DNA of 32,687 nt from Clostridia bacterium (GTDB lineage Bacteria > Bacillota > Clostridia > Oscillospirales > CAG-272). Shown piece by piece: positions 1-8,484 of this stretch. The translations under genes and the position numbers were made by a program. Each line of letters begins with the position of its first letter. Within the stretch, counting starts at the first letter, position 1. Below the pieces are notes generated by a model. It saw only the letters and a list, made by a program, of their open reading frames with translations. It did no database searches and was not told the DNA's origin. The stretch is taken from NCBI GenBank assembly GCA_017452545.1, contig JAFTME010000046.1, positions 1-32,687 of the forward strand, read 5' to 3'.

Positions 1-1089
1 CAATCACCCGCAAGCATTCCCGCTCTGATCGACTACGCCGTTATGAGCGGCTGCTATTATACGCATTACAACGGTGCGGACGGTTATATGCACGCCCAGA
101 CCTTTACCTTCCTTGATAAGGGAACCGTGGTGCTGGGGGGCAACGATGCCCTGGATGAGTTTACGGCGGTTTCCTCACTGTCTACCGTTAACCTTTGTGT
201 CCTGCCCGCGCAGCAGAGCTGTAATCTTTCCACGCTCAGCGGCTTTGCACGCGAGGGAAAAGTCAATACCGTGTTGACATCGACCGAAGGGAGCGACGGG
301 CTGACCGATGCCGAGCAGAACGGCAAGCATACGGTATGCTTCGTTTTGTCAGGCGGCGAGAGTCTTGACGTGGCGCTCAACGAATATACCGAGAAAAAAT
401 GGTATGGCTCCGATATCCGAGGCAGCTTTGCCATGAACTGGGGGCTTCCTGCATTGCTCGGTGAGCTTGCCAATCCCATGCTCGCTTACTATGCGGCAAC
501 GCAAAGCGCGACAGATGAATTTATTCTGCAGACCTCGGGCTTGGGCTATACCTACCCCTCTCATTGGAATCTTGCCATGCTTGGCGAGATGGTAGCACGT
601 CTGGAGACGGTCATGGCACGCACGGGAATGGAGTATCTGCAAATTGTAGACTCGGATGCCTTTGATCCGCGATTGCTTTCCGCGATGGCACAGCCGGAGA
701 CGGTCAAGGGTGTGTTTTACGTGGATTATAACAACCACGACCGTGAACGGGGAACCATCCTGTGGGCAAACGGAACGCCCATCGTTTCTGCTGCCTACTG
801 CTTGCACGCCGAGCGTCAGGACGGCAGTCTTGAGCGCGTAGCGGAGAGCATCAACAGTGCGCCGACCGATGTTTATAATGAGAATTCGTATACGTTTGTT
901 ACCATTCGCGCCGACAGCGGCTTGAATGCGCAGGGCGAGCTGGTCTACGGTGGAGATACCATGGCGGCGGTAGAGGCGCTGATCGGTATGCTGGACGAGG
1001 ACGTCGAAGTGGTTACGGCATCTGAATTTATGAATCGCATCAAGCAGCACTTGGATCCTGCCGCAAAGGATACTGCCGCGCAGCCGTGA
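1..1089 (+). CDS. GxGYxYP-family putative glycoside hydrolase, C-terminal part (5' end outside window), probable degenerate paralogue
   Basis: The frame is open from base 1, and its first residues (IDYAVM) align with the interior of the next gene, so the 5' end lies outside the window; the ATG at 43 is internal. The visible 362 residues match the C-terminal half of the downstream paralogue almost without gaps. They include the family signature GLGYTYP near 540-560 and a C-terminus ending DVEVVTASEFMNRIKQHL-like. Proteins of this family are putative glycan-active TIM-barrel enzymes, usually exported; no biochemical role can be read from this piece. Odd point: the acidic motif SDGDNMQW kept by the neighbour is SGGESLDV here (349-372), and its HAW is RAD (907-915). 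This copy may therefore be non-catalytic or altered in specificity. It lies 86 nt before the next gene with no terminator between, so the two are probably co-transcribed. Confidence 0.8.
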   Translation, partial: QSPASIPALIDYAVMSGCYYTHYNGADGYMHAQTFTFLDKGTVVLGGNDALDEFTAVSSLSTVNLCVLPAQQSCNLSTLSGFAREGKVNTVLTSTEGSDGLTDAEQNGKHTVCFVLSGGESLDVALNEYTEKKWYGSDIRGSFAMNWGLPALLGELANPMLAYYAATQSATDEFILQTSGLGYTYPSHWNLAMLGEMVARLETVMARTGMEYLQIVDSDAFDPRLLSAMAQPETVKGVFYVDYNNHDRERGTILWANGTPIVSAAYCLHAERQDGSLERVAESINSAPTDVYNENSYTFVTIRADSGLNAQGELVYGGDTMAAVEALIGMLDEDVEVVTASEFMNRIKQHLDPAAKDTAAQP

Positions 1090-1175
1090 TCGGAAGGATG
1101 CGGCAAGCTGCTTGCGATAAAACTAAAAACGAATATTACCACAGACAATAACGTTGTTACCAAAGGAGAATGAAT

Positions 1176-3326
1176 ATGAGAAAATTCCATTGCCTGAAAT
1201 CGTTTTTTAAGCTTGTGGGAATGGCGCTGGCGCTTTGCCTGCTGATGACCGCCGTCTCTTGCACCGACCACTCCTCCGACCCTGAGGACAAGACACCGGA
1301 AAAGGAGGATACGCCCTCGGTGCCGCAGATCACGCTGGCAGAAAACGGTACTGCGAAGTACGTTGTTGTTCGTTCCGATATGACGGGGAACACCTCACTT
1401 GAGACCAAGCTTTCTCTTCAGATCAAAAATGCTCTGAGTGCCGTTACGGGTGCTGAATTTGAGCTCAAGACGGACTGGGAAAACAAGGACGACAATGCTG
1501 CGCTGACCGAGATCCTGCTGGGTAATACCAATCGCGCCGAAAGCGTGGCAGCGATGGAGGAGGTCGCGGTTGAGGACGAGTATCTTGTTCGCGTCAGCGG
1601 CAATAAGATCGTAATCGTCGGTAACGGCGAAAAGGCGCTGACCGAAGCGGTAACCTATTTCCTTACCACCTACGTCGGCTGGCGCGGTGCAGAGGACTTT
1701 ACGCCCTCGGCTACGCTTTCCATGGATGAAACTGCTTCCTATCGCGGCACCTGGACGCCCCCTGTTGTTTATGAGGAGCCCTGGACGCCCGAAATCACCT
1801 GCGCGCCGCAGAGAGCGACCAAGATCCTGCTTGCGGACTGTCCTTCCGGTGATAACGGACTGACGCTCGGAACGCTGCAGGGCCTGGCTGCGGCCAACTC
1901 GACGACGCAGATCCTGTTCCGTGCGAACTCTTGGGATAAATACCTGCCGTATATCAAAAACGATGCGCCCGAGGGCTTTGGCGTTAAGGTCGCTGAAAAG
2001 AACAGCGACGGCTTTGCTTGGACGCTCGATACGCTGCTTGCAGAGTATGCCAAGGAGCTTGACGGCTACATTCTCACCGATACCGGCGATGAGTCCGTCT
2101 ACGTTGCCATCACGCTGGCACATCACCTGAACGCGGTCGTAGTCACGCCGACGAACGTCGCGGCAGCAGAGCGCGCCGGTCTTTCCCTTGTTCTGGACGT
2201 ATCCGGCTACGATGACGCATGGCTGAAAAAGAGCGAGTATTTCGATTTGCTCAATACCGAGGTCGCAGTAGAGCAGCCGGCAAATATGGCGCCGAAGATG
2301 ATCGACTATGCCGTCATGACGGGCTGCTATATCAACTTCTATGACGGAACCGAGATCAATAGACACAATGCAATGTTCGACTTTTTGGATGACGGTGCCG
2401 TCGTTCTCGGCTGGAATAACACGCTGGGTGAATACGATACGGTCAAATCCTTCTCTGAGATGAACGTGTGTATGATCCCCTCCGACCATGCCTACAACGT
2501 TTCCACGCTGAGCGGCTTTGAGCGTGCGGGCAAGGTGAATCAGGAGCAGTACGCCGAGGAAAAAAGCTATGCGGTAGAGGACGAGAAGCGCCATACGGTC
2601 TGCTTTATCATGTCCGACGGCGATAATATGCAGTGGATGCTGAACGATTTTTCGAGCTCTCGCTGGTATGGCTCCGATCTGCGCGGTCTGTTCCCCATGA
2701 CGTGGGGACTTCCCGCATTGCTGGGTGATCTGGCGCATCCGATGTATATGTACTATATGAATACGCAGGAGAGCAGCGATGAGTTTATCATGCAGCTTTC
2801 CGGTCTTGGCTATACCTTCCCCTCCAAGTGGGATGCAGACGAGCGTGATGCAATGGCAGAGCGCTTGGGTGATACCATGGCTGCACGCGGAATCAAGTAC
2901 ATGAATTTGCTGGATGACCAAGGATTTACCGAGCAAAATCTGCATTCCTTTACGCAGCAGGACGGTATTGAAGGAATTTTCTATACCGATTATGCCAACT
3001 ATGCCGGCTATCACGGCAAGATCATGTGGGTGGACGATAAGCCTGTCGTATCGGCACGCTACCGCCTGTGGTCCGGTCCCGAGGACGGTTCGCTGGAGGC
3101 GATCGCAAGGGGGATCAACAATGCGCCCGCAGACGTCAAGAATGAGCAGGCCTATACCTTTGTGATCGTACACGCATGGTCGGGTATGAATTCCAATGGC
3201 GATTTCAGTGGCGGCGGAAGCTCCATGGAGGCGGTCGATGAGCTGATCCTGATGCTGGATGATAACGTTGACGTAGTCACGGCATCCGAGTTTATGGGGC
3301 GCATCAATCACTATCTGGGCAAATAA
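1176..3326 (+). CDS. GxGYxYP-family putative glycoside hydrolase, lipoprotein
   Basis: The product is 716 aa. An in-frame ATG at 1170 lies 1 nt from the GGAG at 1165-1168; the ATG at 1176 has 7 nt spacing and is preferred. The N-terminus is a lipoprotein-like signal: basic start, hydrophobic core, then TAVSC with the acceptor cysteine at residue 29, followed by a D/E/P-rich linker. Residues ~45-175 resemble the small N-terminal domain that precedes several polysaccharide-active TIM barrels (EILLGNTNR motif). Residues ~208-714 carry the GxGYxYP region, with SDGDNMQW at 2613-2636, GLGYTFP near residue 541 and VHAWSG near residue 666. A surface-anchored glycan-active enzyme is likely, but the substrate is unknown. 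The family assignment rests on the signature; the hydrolase function is inferred from the family name. It follows a paralogue whose motif is altered. Confidence 0.85.
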   Translation: MRKFHCLKSFFKLVGMALALCLLMTAVSCTDHSSDPEDKTPEKEDTPSVPQITLAENGTAKYVVVRSDMTGNTSLETKLSLQIKNALSAVTGAEFELKTDWENKDDNAALTEILLGNTNRAESVAAMEEVAVEDEYLVRVSGNKIVIVGNGEKALTEAVTYFLTTYVGWRGAEDFTPSATLSMDETASYRGTWTPPVVYEEPWTPEITCAPQRATKILLADCPSGDNGLTLGTLQGLAAANSTTQILFRANSWDKYLPYIKNDAPEGFGVKVAEKNSDGFAWTLDTLLAEYAKELDGYILTDTGDESVYVAITLAHHLNAVVVTPTNVAAAERAGLSLVLDVSGYDDAWLKKSEYFDLLNTEVAVEQPANMAPKMIDYAVMTGCYINFYDGTEINRHNAMFDFLDDGAVVLGWNNTLGEYDTVKSFSEMNVCMIPSDHAYNVSTLSGFERAGKVNQEQYAEEKSYAVEDEKRHTVCFIMSDGDNMQWMLNDFSSSRWYGSDLRGLFPMTWGLPALLGDLAHPMYMYYMNTQESSDEFIMQLSGLGYTFPSKWDADERDAMAERLGDTMAARGIKYMNLLDDQGFTEQNLHSFTQQDGIEGIFYTDYANYAGYHGKIMWVDDKPVVSARYRLWSGPEDGSLEAIARGINNAPADVKNEQAYTFVIVHAWSGMNSNGDFSGGGSSMEAVDELILMLDDNVDVVTASEFMGRINHYLGK

Positions 3327-3333
3327 ATGATAT

Positions 3334-3369
3334 GTGGGGGGATCCGCCGTTGTCGCGCTATCCCCCCAC
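3334..3369 (+). terminator. Hairpin after the GxGYxYP gene, possible terminator
   Basis: A perfect 10-bp stem GTGGGGGGAT / ATCCCCCCAC (3334-3343 and 3360-3369) has a 16-nt loop and starts 7 nt after the stop codon. Only a short CTTT follows, so it is a weak intrinsic terminator or an mRNA 3'-end stabiliser. It ends 12 nt before the next Shine-Dalgarno. Confidence 0.5.
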
Positions 3370-3393
3370 CTTTGCACGAGCAGGAGAACTACG

Positions 3394-4404
3394 ATGAAAA
3401 CGGAGCATGAGAGCAAGTGGGCGGGACGTCGCCTCACGCAGGCACAGAGCAACCCATTTGCCTATACCGACAGCAACAAGCGCTATTATACCTACGATTA
3501 TTATTTGAAACGCACCTTTGGCGGAAAATGTGCCAAAATTCCGCTGGATGCGGGCTTTACCTGCCCGAATATCGACGGTCGCTGCGGCACGGGTGGATGT
3601 ATCTACTGCTCGGGGCGGGGAAGCGGCGATTTTGCCCGGGAGGCGTCGGTACCACTGCGCGAGCAATACGAGCTGACGCGTGCTGCACTGTCCTCCAAAT
3701 GGGATACGACGCGCTGCATCCCGTATTTTCAGGCACACACAAACACCTATGCGCCGCTTGCGGTGCTGAAGGAAAAATACGAGGAGGCGCTGACCTTTCC
3801 CGGTGTTGTCGGTATGAATATCGCCACGCGGGCAGATTGCTTGCCGCGCGATACTGTGGCGTATCTCGGCGCGCTTTCACAGCGGACGGTGCTGACCGTT
3901 GAGTTGGGGCTGCAGTCCTGCCACGACGATACGGCGGCGAGGATCAATCGCGGACACACATGGAAACAGTTTCTTGAGGGATATCACCGCCTGCGAGAGG
4001 ACGGAGCACCGATCCTGCGCTGCGTTCACCTGATTTTCGGCTTGCCGGGGGAAGATGACGAGGCAATGCTGGAAACGGTGCGCCGTGTTGCGGCGCTGCG
4101 CCCCGATCAAGTCAAAATTCATTTGCTGCACGTGCTGCGCGGCACGGTGCTTGGGGATATGTACGAGCGTGGAGAATACGAGCCGCTCTCGCGTGAACGC
4201 TATATTTCGCTTGTTGCACGAGCGCTGACGCTGCTGCCGCCTGAGACTGTCATCGGTCGTTTGACGGGGGACGGAATGGCAGAGGCGCTGCTGGCACCCG
4301 ACTGGAGCCGCCGCAAGGTGACCGTGCTCAACGATATTGATAAGCTGATGGTGGAAAACCGGTGGGTTCAGGGAATATATGCGGATGAAATTTTGAAAAA
4401 ATAA
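3394..4404 (+). CDS. TIGR01212 family radical SAM protein (YtqA/YhcC-like)
   Basis: The product is 336 aa, starting at ATG 3394 behind AGGAG at 3382-3386; an upstream in-frame start would run through the hairpin and is rejected. The cysteine block CPNIDGRCGTGGCIYC (Cys57, Cys64, Cys69, Cys72) fits the TIGR01212 pattern CPNxDG..G.GGCxxC, with three of these cysteines expected to ligate the [4Fe-4S] cluster that cleaves S-adenosylmethionine. Further family features are the QAHTNTYAP stretch, VELGLQS and HLIFGLPGE. The length is normal for the family. Its reaction is not established from sequence; the fold resembles the elongator-type radical SAM barrel. It is cytoplasmic by lack of signal or membrane segments. 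It is probably a monocistronic gene between the hairpin and the promoter at 4420. Confidence 0.9.
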   Translation: MKTEHESKWAGRRLTQAQSNPFAYTDSNKRYYTYDYYLKRTFGGKCAKIPLDAGFTCPNIDGRCGTGGCIYCSGRGSGDFAREASVPLREQYELTRAALSSKWDTTRCIPYFQAHTNTYAPLAVLKEKYEEALTFPGVVGMNIATRADCLPRDTVAYLGALSQRTVLTVELGLQSCHDDTAARINRGHTWKQFLEGYHRLREDGAPILRCVHLIFGLPGEDDEAMLETVRRVAALRPDQVKIHLLHVLRGTVLGDMYERGEYEPLSRERYISLVARALTLLPPETVIGRLTGDGMAEALLAPDWSRRKVTVLNDIDKLMVENRWVQGIYADEILKK

Positions 4405-4419
4405 CGCTGTATTCACACC

Positions 4420-4448
4420 TTGTTAATAAGTAAGAGATATAATAGAAT
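4420..4448 (+). promoter_or_regulatory. Candidate sigma-A promoter for the DUF1385 gene
   Basis: TTGTTA (4420-4425), 17 nt, TAGAAT (4443-4448). A perfect TATAAT at 4438-4443 overlaps but has no -35 at normal spacing (the best is TTCACA at 20 nt). Either box would start transcription about 40 nt before the TTG start at 4494. Confidence 0.5.
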
Positions 4449-4493
4449 GAATACTGATTTTTTTACGCGCTTACGCGGGAAAGGAAGAGTACG

Positions 4494-5630
4494 TTGTCAA
4501 CGGAAAAGAAGGAAATCGGCAACGAGGAGATCGTTGCTTGTCATAAAAAGACCTCCATCGGAGGACAGGCGCTGATCGAGGGGATCATGATGCGCGGTCC
4601 CAAGCAATCCGCCATGGCGGTGCGCAATCCGCAGGGAGAGATCGTCATTGAAAAGTGGGAGACCAAGGGCTCGGAGCGCGCCAAGTTTTTCCGCTTGCCG
4701 TTTATTCGAGGCGTGTTCAACTTTATTGACTCCATGGCATCGGGATATAAGTGCCTGATGCGCAGTGCCGAGATTTCAGGGCTGGAGGAGCTTGAGGCTG
4801 AGATCGAGCGCGAGAAGCAGGAGAAAAAGGCGCAGAAGGCAGCCGCACGCGCCGCCAAAAAGGGAAAGACACCGGAGCCTGCAGCACCGCAGGAGGAGAT
4901 CGTACAGCCCAAAGAGGAGGAAACCTCGGAGCCTGTGGATGTGACGGTAGAGCCGGAGGCGGCGACGGAGCAGCCGAAGGACGAAAAGAAGGAAAAGAGC
5001 GGCAGCATGGATTGGATCATGGTGCTTGCGATGATCATGGGCATTGGACTGGCGGTGCTGTTGTTTATCTGGCTGCCCGCGCAGATCTATATGTGGCTGC
5101 CCGACAAGGTGTTCAATCCCGAAAACCGCTATCTGCGTTCGGCGTTTGAGGGAATTATCCGCATCGTGCTGCTGGTCGGCTATATGTCACTGGTCTCGTT
5201 GATGAAGGATATTCGTCGCACCTTTATGTTCCACGGTGCAGAGCACAAGACCATCTTCTGCTACGAGGCAGGGCTTGAGCTGACGGTGGAGAACGTACGC
5301 AAGATGCGTCGCTTCCATCCCCGTTGCGGAACGTCGTTTCTGATTCTGATGCTGCTGGTCAGCATTGTGGTCGGCTTCTTTATCCCGCCGACGCTGCCCA
5401 CGCTGCTGCGTTCTGCGATCAAGCTGGCACTCATTCCCGTTATTATGGGCATCGGCTATGAGCTGATCCGCTTTGCGGGACGCCACGACAATATTCTGAC
5501 CCGTATCATTTCCACCCCCGGACTCTGGCTGCAGCGAATGACCGTTTTTGAGCCGGATGACGGTATGATCGAGTGTGCGATTGCCGCTGTCAAGGAGGTC
5601 ATTCCCGAGGACGGCAGCGACCGCTGGTAA
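4494..5630 (+). CDS. DUF1385 (YqhQ-like) membrane protein with a charged insertion
   Basis: The product is 378 aa with a TTG start at 4494, preceded by an AAGGAAG-type Shine-Dalgarno. The opening IGGQALIEGIMMRGP block is the hallmark of the DUF1385/YqhQ family, and FHGAEHKTIFCYE and RFHPRCGTSF are its later conserved blocks. Hydrophobic segments lie at about residues 180-205, 215-235 and 280-325, so it is an integral membrane protein. Histidines and cysteines in the AEHK and HPRCGT blocks look like possible metal ligands (inference). Odd feature: residues ~100-178 form a Lys/Glu/Ala then Pro/Glu-rich cytoplasmic-looking insertion, which makes it longer than the roughly 320 aa I recall for Bacillus YqhQ. 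The molecular function is unknown. Confidence 0.9.
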   Translation: MSTEKKEIGNEEIVACHKKTSIGGQALIEGIMMRGPKQSAMAVRNPQGEIVIEKWETKGSERAKFFRLPFIRGVFNFIDSMASGYKCLMRSAEISGLEELEAEIEREKQEKKAQKAAARAAKKGKTPEPAAPQEEIVQPKEEETSEPVDVTVEPEAATEQPKDEKKEKSGSMDWIMVLAMIMGIGLAVLLFIWLPAQIYMWLPDKVFNPENRYLRSAFEGIIRIVLLVGYMSLVSLMKDIRRTFMFHGAEHKTIFCYEAGLELTVENVRKMRRFHPRCGTSFLILMLLVSIVVGFFIPPTLPTLLRSAIKLALIPVIMGIGYELIRFAGRHDNILTRIISTPGLWLQRMTVFEPDDGMIECAIAAVKEVIPEDGSDRW

Positions 5631-5640
5631 TGTCATTTTA

Positions 5641-5657
5641 TTTCCGCTTTACGGAAA
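5641..5657 (+). other. Small hairpin just ahead of the nagB Shine-Dalgarno
   Basis: TTTCCG (5641-5646) pairs with CGGAAA (5652-5657) around a CTTTA loop, ending 2 nt before AAGGAG. It is too small to call a riboswitch and may be incidental. Confidence 0.25.
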
Positions 5658-5670
5658 GAAGGAGTATGCT

Positions 5671-6402
5671 ATGAGAGTAATCGTTTGCGAAACCTATGAA
5701 GAAATGTCCGTTCGTGCTGCCGACGAGATTGCTGCCGTCATGCAGGCGCGCCCCGATTGCGTGCTCGGCCTTGCGACGGGCTCGACGCCTGTGGGAATGT
5801 ACGACGAGCTGGTTCGCCGCTGCGATGCGGGAGAGCTGGATTTTTCGCCCGTTCGTACCGTTAACCTGGACGAATACTATCCCATTTCGCCCGACAATGC
5901 ACAGAGCTACCGTTATTTTATGAATACCAATTTGTTTGACCGTGTCAATATCGACAAGAAGAACACCGCCGTTCCCGATGGAAGCGCGGAGGATCCTGAG
6001 GCAGAGTGCCTTGCCTACGAGCAAAAGATCGCGGCGCTGGGGCAGGTCGATATTCAGGTGCTCGGCATCGGACAGAACGGTCACATCGGCTTTAACGAGC
6101 CGGACAGCGCTCTGCATCCGCTGACGCATCTGACGGCGCTGACCGAGAGCACACTGCGTGCCAACGCCCGCTTTTTCTCACAGGGCGAGGTGATGCCCAC
6201 CGCGGCACTGACCATGGGGATGGGCACTATCCTGCGTGCCAAGAAAATTCTGATCCTTGCCAACGGCGCCTCCAAGGCGGACGCTGTGGCAACGCTGCTT
6301 TCCGGCATGCTGACGACGGCGTGCCCCGCATCCTTCCTCAATCTGCACGACGACGTCACGCTGATCTGCGACGGTGCGGCAATGAGCAAGGTCAATGTCT
6401 GA
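5671..6402 (+). CDS. nagB: Glucosamine-6-phosphate deaminase
   Basis: The product is 244 aa from ATG 5671, behind AAGGAG at 5659-5664; an in-frame start at 5575 lies inside the previous gene and is rejected. NagB converts glucosamine 6-phosphate to fructose 6-phosphate and ammonia in the cytoplasm, feeding amino sugars to glycolysis. The motifs are LGLATGSTPVGMYDEL near the N-terminus (phosphate binding), VNLDEYY with the general-base aspartate, SYRYFMNTNLFDRVNI, and GIGQNGHIGFNEP with the catalytic histidine and glutamate. The length is typical of short Gram-positive NagB. nagA is not in the window. It sits between a DUF1385 gene and a TIGR01440 gene with a short gap to the latter, so it probably belongs to a local operon rather than a dedicated nag locus. 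Confidence 0.95.
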   Translation: MRVIVCETYEEMSVRAADEIAAVMQARPDCVLGLATGSTPVGMYDELVRRCDAGELDFSPVRTVNLDEYYPISPDNAQSYRYFMNTNLFDRVNIDKKNTAVPDGSAEDPEAECLAYEQKIAALGQVDIQVLGIGQNGHIGFNEPDSALHPLTHLTALTESTLRANARFFSQGEVMPTAALTMGMGTILRAKKILILANGASKADAVATLLSGMLTTACPASFLNLHDDVTLICDGAAMSKVNV

Positions 6403-6420
6403 AGGACGGAGAATGACACG

Positions 6421-6975
6421 ATGATGGAACAAATCAAAGCGGAGGCTGCGGCTGCTGTCCGCGAGCTTTTGGACGTATCCGGTATCAAGGCGGGGGAGAT
6501 GTTGGTCGTTGGCTGCTCGTCCTCCGAGGTGGTCGGTGAGCGCATCGGCAAGGGCTCCTCGCTGGATGCTGCACAGGCAATCTACGATGCGATCGCACCG
6601 CTGCTGCAGGAGCGCGGCGTTTATCTTGTTGCTCAGTGCTGCGAGCATTTGAACCGTGCGCTGATCATGGAACGCGCCTGCGCCGAAAAATACGGCTATG
6701 ACGCGGTTTGCGTGATGCCCCATCCTCATGCAGGGGGCTCCTTCGCAACGACCGTTTACGAGCGTGCAAACGACCCTGTGGCGGTTGAGCACGTGCGTGC
6801 ACACGCGGGCATTGATATCGGTGGCACGCTGATCGGGATGCACCTGCGCGACGTTGCCGTTCCCGTGCGACTGTCTGTAAATGCAATCGGAAAAGCTCAC
6901 ATTCTCTGCGCGCGCACACGTCCGAAATTCATCGGCGGCGCCAGAGCACAGTATCCTTGCGGCAACGCCCGCTGA
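6421..6975 (+). CDS. TIGR01440 / UPF0340 (YwlG-like) protein
   Basis: The product is 184 aa. Two adjacent ATGs (6421, 6424) follow GGAG at 6408-6411; the first has the better spacing (9 nt). The family blocks are CSSSEVVGERIGKGSS, QCCEHLNRALI, VMPHPHAGGSFAT and IDIGGTLIGMHL. It is a small soluble protein of unknown function, conserved in Bacillota. The gap from nagB is 18 nt, so it is probably co-transcribed. The recurring Cys/His residues in the CCEHLNRA and PHPHAGG blocks hint at a catalytic or metal role, but that is inference only. Confidence 0.9.
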   Translation: MMEQIKAEAAAAVRELLDVSGIKAGEMLVVGCSSSEVVGERIGKGSSLDAAQAIYDAIAPLLQERGVYLVAQCCEHLNRALIMERACAEKYGYDAVCVMPHPHAGGSFATTVYERANDPVAVEHVRAHAGIDIGGTLIGMHLRDVAVPVRLSVNAIGKAHILCARTRPKFIGGARAQYPCGNAR

Positions 6976-7010
6976 AATGACGTCACCAAAAGGAAGGGAA
7001 GACCTTACGT

Positions 7011-7451
7011 ATGAAATTCATCGCTCGCCTCTGGCATCAATTTTGCGGGATCTATACCGTGTCGGCGTTGATCCTGCTGCTTCTGAATCTTATGATCTCG
7101 GGAACGCTGGCGGAATCGGTTATCAATGCAAAAGCGTTTTTGCTGCTGTTTTTGTTTGCACTTGCGTTCGCCTTTGCCAACGTTTTGCTCCGTGTTTCCG
7201 GCATTCCGTACGCAGGGCGCGTTGTGCTGCACTTTGTGATCGTGCTGCTCGGCAGCTACTGCTGCCTGTATTTGCCCAATAATGCGGCGTCTGCTTCCTC
7301 CGGAAAGCTGATGATGCTGCTGATCATGGTCGTGGTCTACTGGGCGATCATGGGGCTGTATCTTGCGCTCTCTGCCAAGCACCGTGCTTTGGAGGGGAAG
7401 AAGGACGCCGGCGCATATCACAGCGTATACGGTGCTGCCAAGGGAAAATAA
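7011..7451 (+). CDS. Small four-helix membrane protein, function unknown (DUF3021-like architecture)
   Basis: The product is 146 aa from ATG 7011, with a purine-rich AAAGGAAGGGAAG 10 nt upstream. Four hydrophobic stretches are visible, at about residues 13-32, 40-62, 70-90 and 98-122, with short loops and a basic, cytoplasmic-looking tail (AKHRALEGKKD). Length and layout resemble DUF3021-type membrane proteins, but I see no decisive motif, so that is only a suggestion. It lies 35 nt after the TIGR01440 gene and probably shares its transcript. Confidence 0.6.
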   Translation: MKFIARLWHQFCGIYTVSALILLLLNLMISGTLAESVINAKAFLLLFLFALAFAFANVLLRVSGIPYAGRVVLHFVIVLLGSYCCLYLPNNAASASSGKLMMLLIMVVVYWAIMGLYLALSAKHRALEGKKDAGAYHSVYGAAKGK

Positions 7452-7536
7452 TTGCAGGAATAATCTCGACAGAATTCCTTCAAACTAATGATCTGCGCTG
7501 CAGGCATTGCGGCGGAAAGGAAAGGAATCCCGGAAT
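7452..7536 (+). other. Short intergenic with an imperfect inverted repeat
   Basis: AGGAAT (7456-7461) and ATTCCT (7474-7479) form a 6-bp inverted repeat with a 12-nt spacer. There is no T-run, so it is not a terminator, and no convincing promoter boxes were found. The purine stretch AAAGGAAAGGAA near 7516-7527 is the ribosome site of the next gene. Confidence 0.25.
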
Positions 7537-8463
7537 ATGAATCAATACCGTGCTGCACAGGAGCGAGCCATCTTTCGCATCCTGGTGCTGATTATACTCG
7601 TGCTGATGGTTCTGTGTCTGCTTGCAGTCCTGGTCCTCGGCGTTTTAAAGCTGACGCTCAATCCCCAAGATCCCATAGAAAATCCCGATCCCTCCGAGGA
7701 GAACGAGCAGCCGGATGCTCCCTCGGATGAACAGCCCGGCAATCCCGACGAGGGGGAGGATGATCCGAACGATCCCGCAGGCCCCGACGGTGAGGATCAG
7801 CCGACGGGCGGCGAAGGAAAAAGTGTACTGCTGCCAGAAACGGCCGATGCGGGGCAGGGCTATATTGACCGCATGGTCTTTTTCGGTGAATCCACCACGG
7901 CACATCTGCGCGCGCGCGGCGTGCTGACGGGCGGAAGCGAGACCAAGCAGGTATGGGCGAATGAAACCGGCACGATGATGCTGGATCTGGAAATTTTGAA
8001 AAAGAAGATCACGTATCCGGAAACGGGTGAGAGCCTGACGATCGAGCAGGCGGTGACGCGCAAAAAGCCGGACTATATGGTGCTGTCCTTTGGTGTCAAC
8101 GGTTTGATCAATTTTCACAGCAATCCCAAGCTGTATGCATCGTCGTATGCCAAGCTGATCGGTGCGATCCGCACGGCGAGCCCCGATACCGTCGTAATTT
8201 TGCAGACGGTTTACCCGGTGGGCGTTAATCAGACGTCCTTTTCTCAGGACGCGGTTACGCTGAACGGCTATATCAACGAGCTGAACGAGCAGCTTCTGAC
8301 CGTCGCGGAGCAAAGCGGCGCTTACGTTGTGGATACCGCGTCGAGCCTCAAGGATGCCGATGGAAATCTGAGTGCCGAATATGCAACGTCGGATGGCTTG
8401 CATTTGACGGCGGCAGCATACGAGGCGGTGCTGCACGAGCTGCGCACGCACGCCGTACAATGA
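7537..8463 (+). CDS. Membrane-anchored SGNH/GDSL-type hydrolase
   Basis: The product is 308 aa; ATG 7537 is chosen because the AAAGGAAAGGAA Shine-Dalgarno sits 9 nt upstream, and an earlier in-frame start at 7507 has none. One N-terminal membrane helix (about residues 15-40) is followed by a Pro/Asp/Glu-rich linker (about 46-100) and the hydrolase domain. Catalytic blocks: FFGEST with Ser119 as probable nucleophile (GES in place of GDS), FGVNG as the oxyanion asparagine block, and DGLH with Asp286 and His289. Such proteins are usually esterases or acetylhydrolases acting on cell-surface glycans. The anchor and stalk place the domain outside the cell. Its neighbour encodes a DUF4358 lipoprotein, so the two may act together (inference). 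Confidence 0.85.
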   Translation: MNQYRAAQERAIFRILVLIILVLMVLCLLAVLVLGVLKLTLNPQDPIENPDPSEENEQPDAPSDEQPGNPDEGEDDPNDPAGPDGEDQPTGGEGKSVLLPETADAGQGYIDRMVFFGESTTAHLRARGVLTGGSETKQVWANETGTMMLDLEILKKKITYPETGESLTIEQAVTRKKPDYMVLSFGVNGLINFHSNPKLYASSYAKLIGAIRTASPDTVVILQTVYPVGVNQTSFSQDAVTLNGYINELNEQLLTVAEQSGAYVVDTASSLKDADGNLSAEYATSDGLHLTAAAYEAVLHELRTHAVQ

Positions 8464-8484
8464 TGAAAGGAATGGACTGATATA

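Noticed and set aside
1141..1160. Palindrome-like AATAACGTTGTTA before the second GxGYxYP gene
   Set aside because: Only the central AACGTT is symmetric; the flanks do not match, so it is likely chance.
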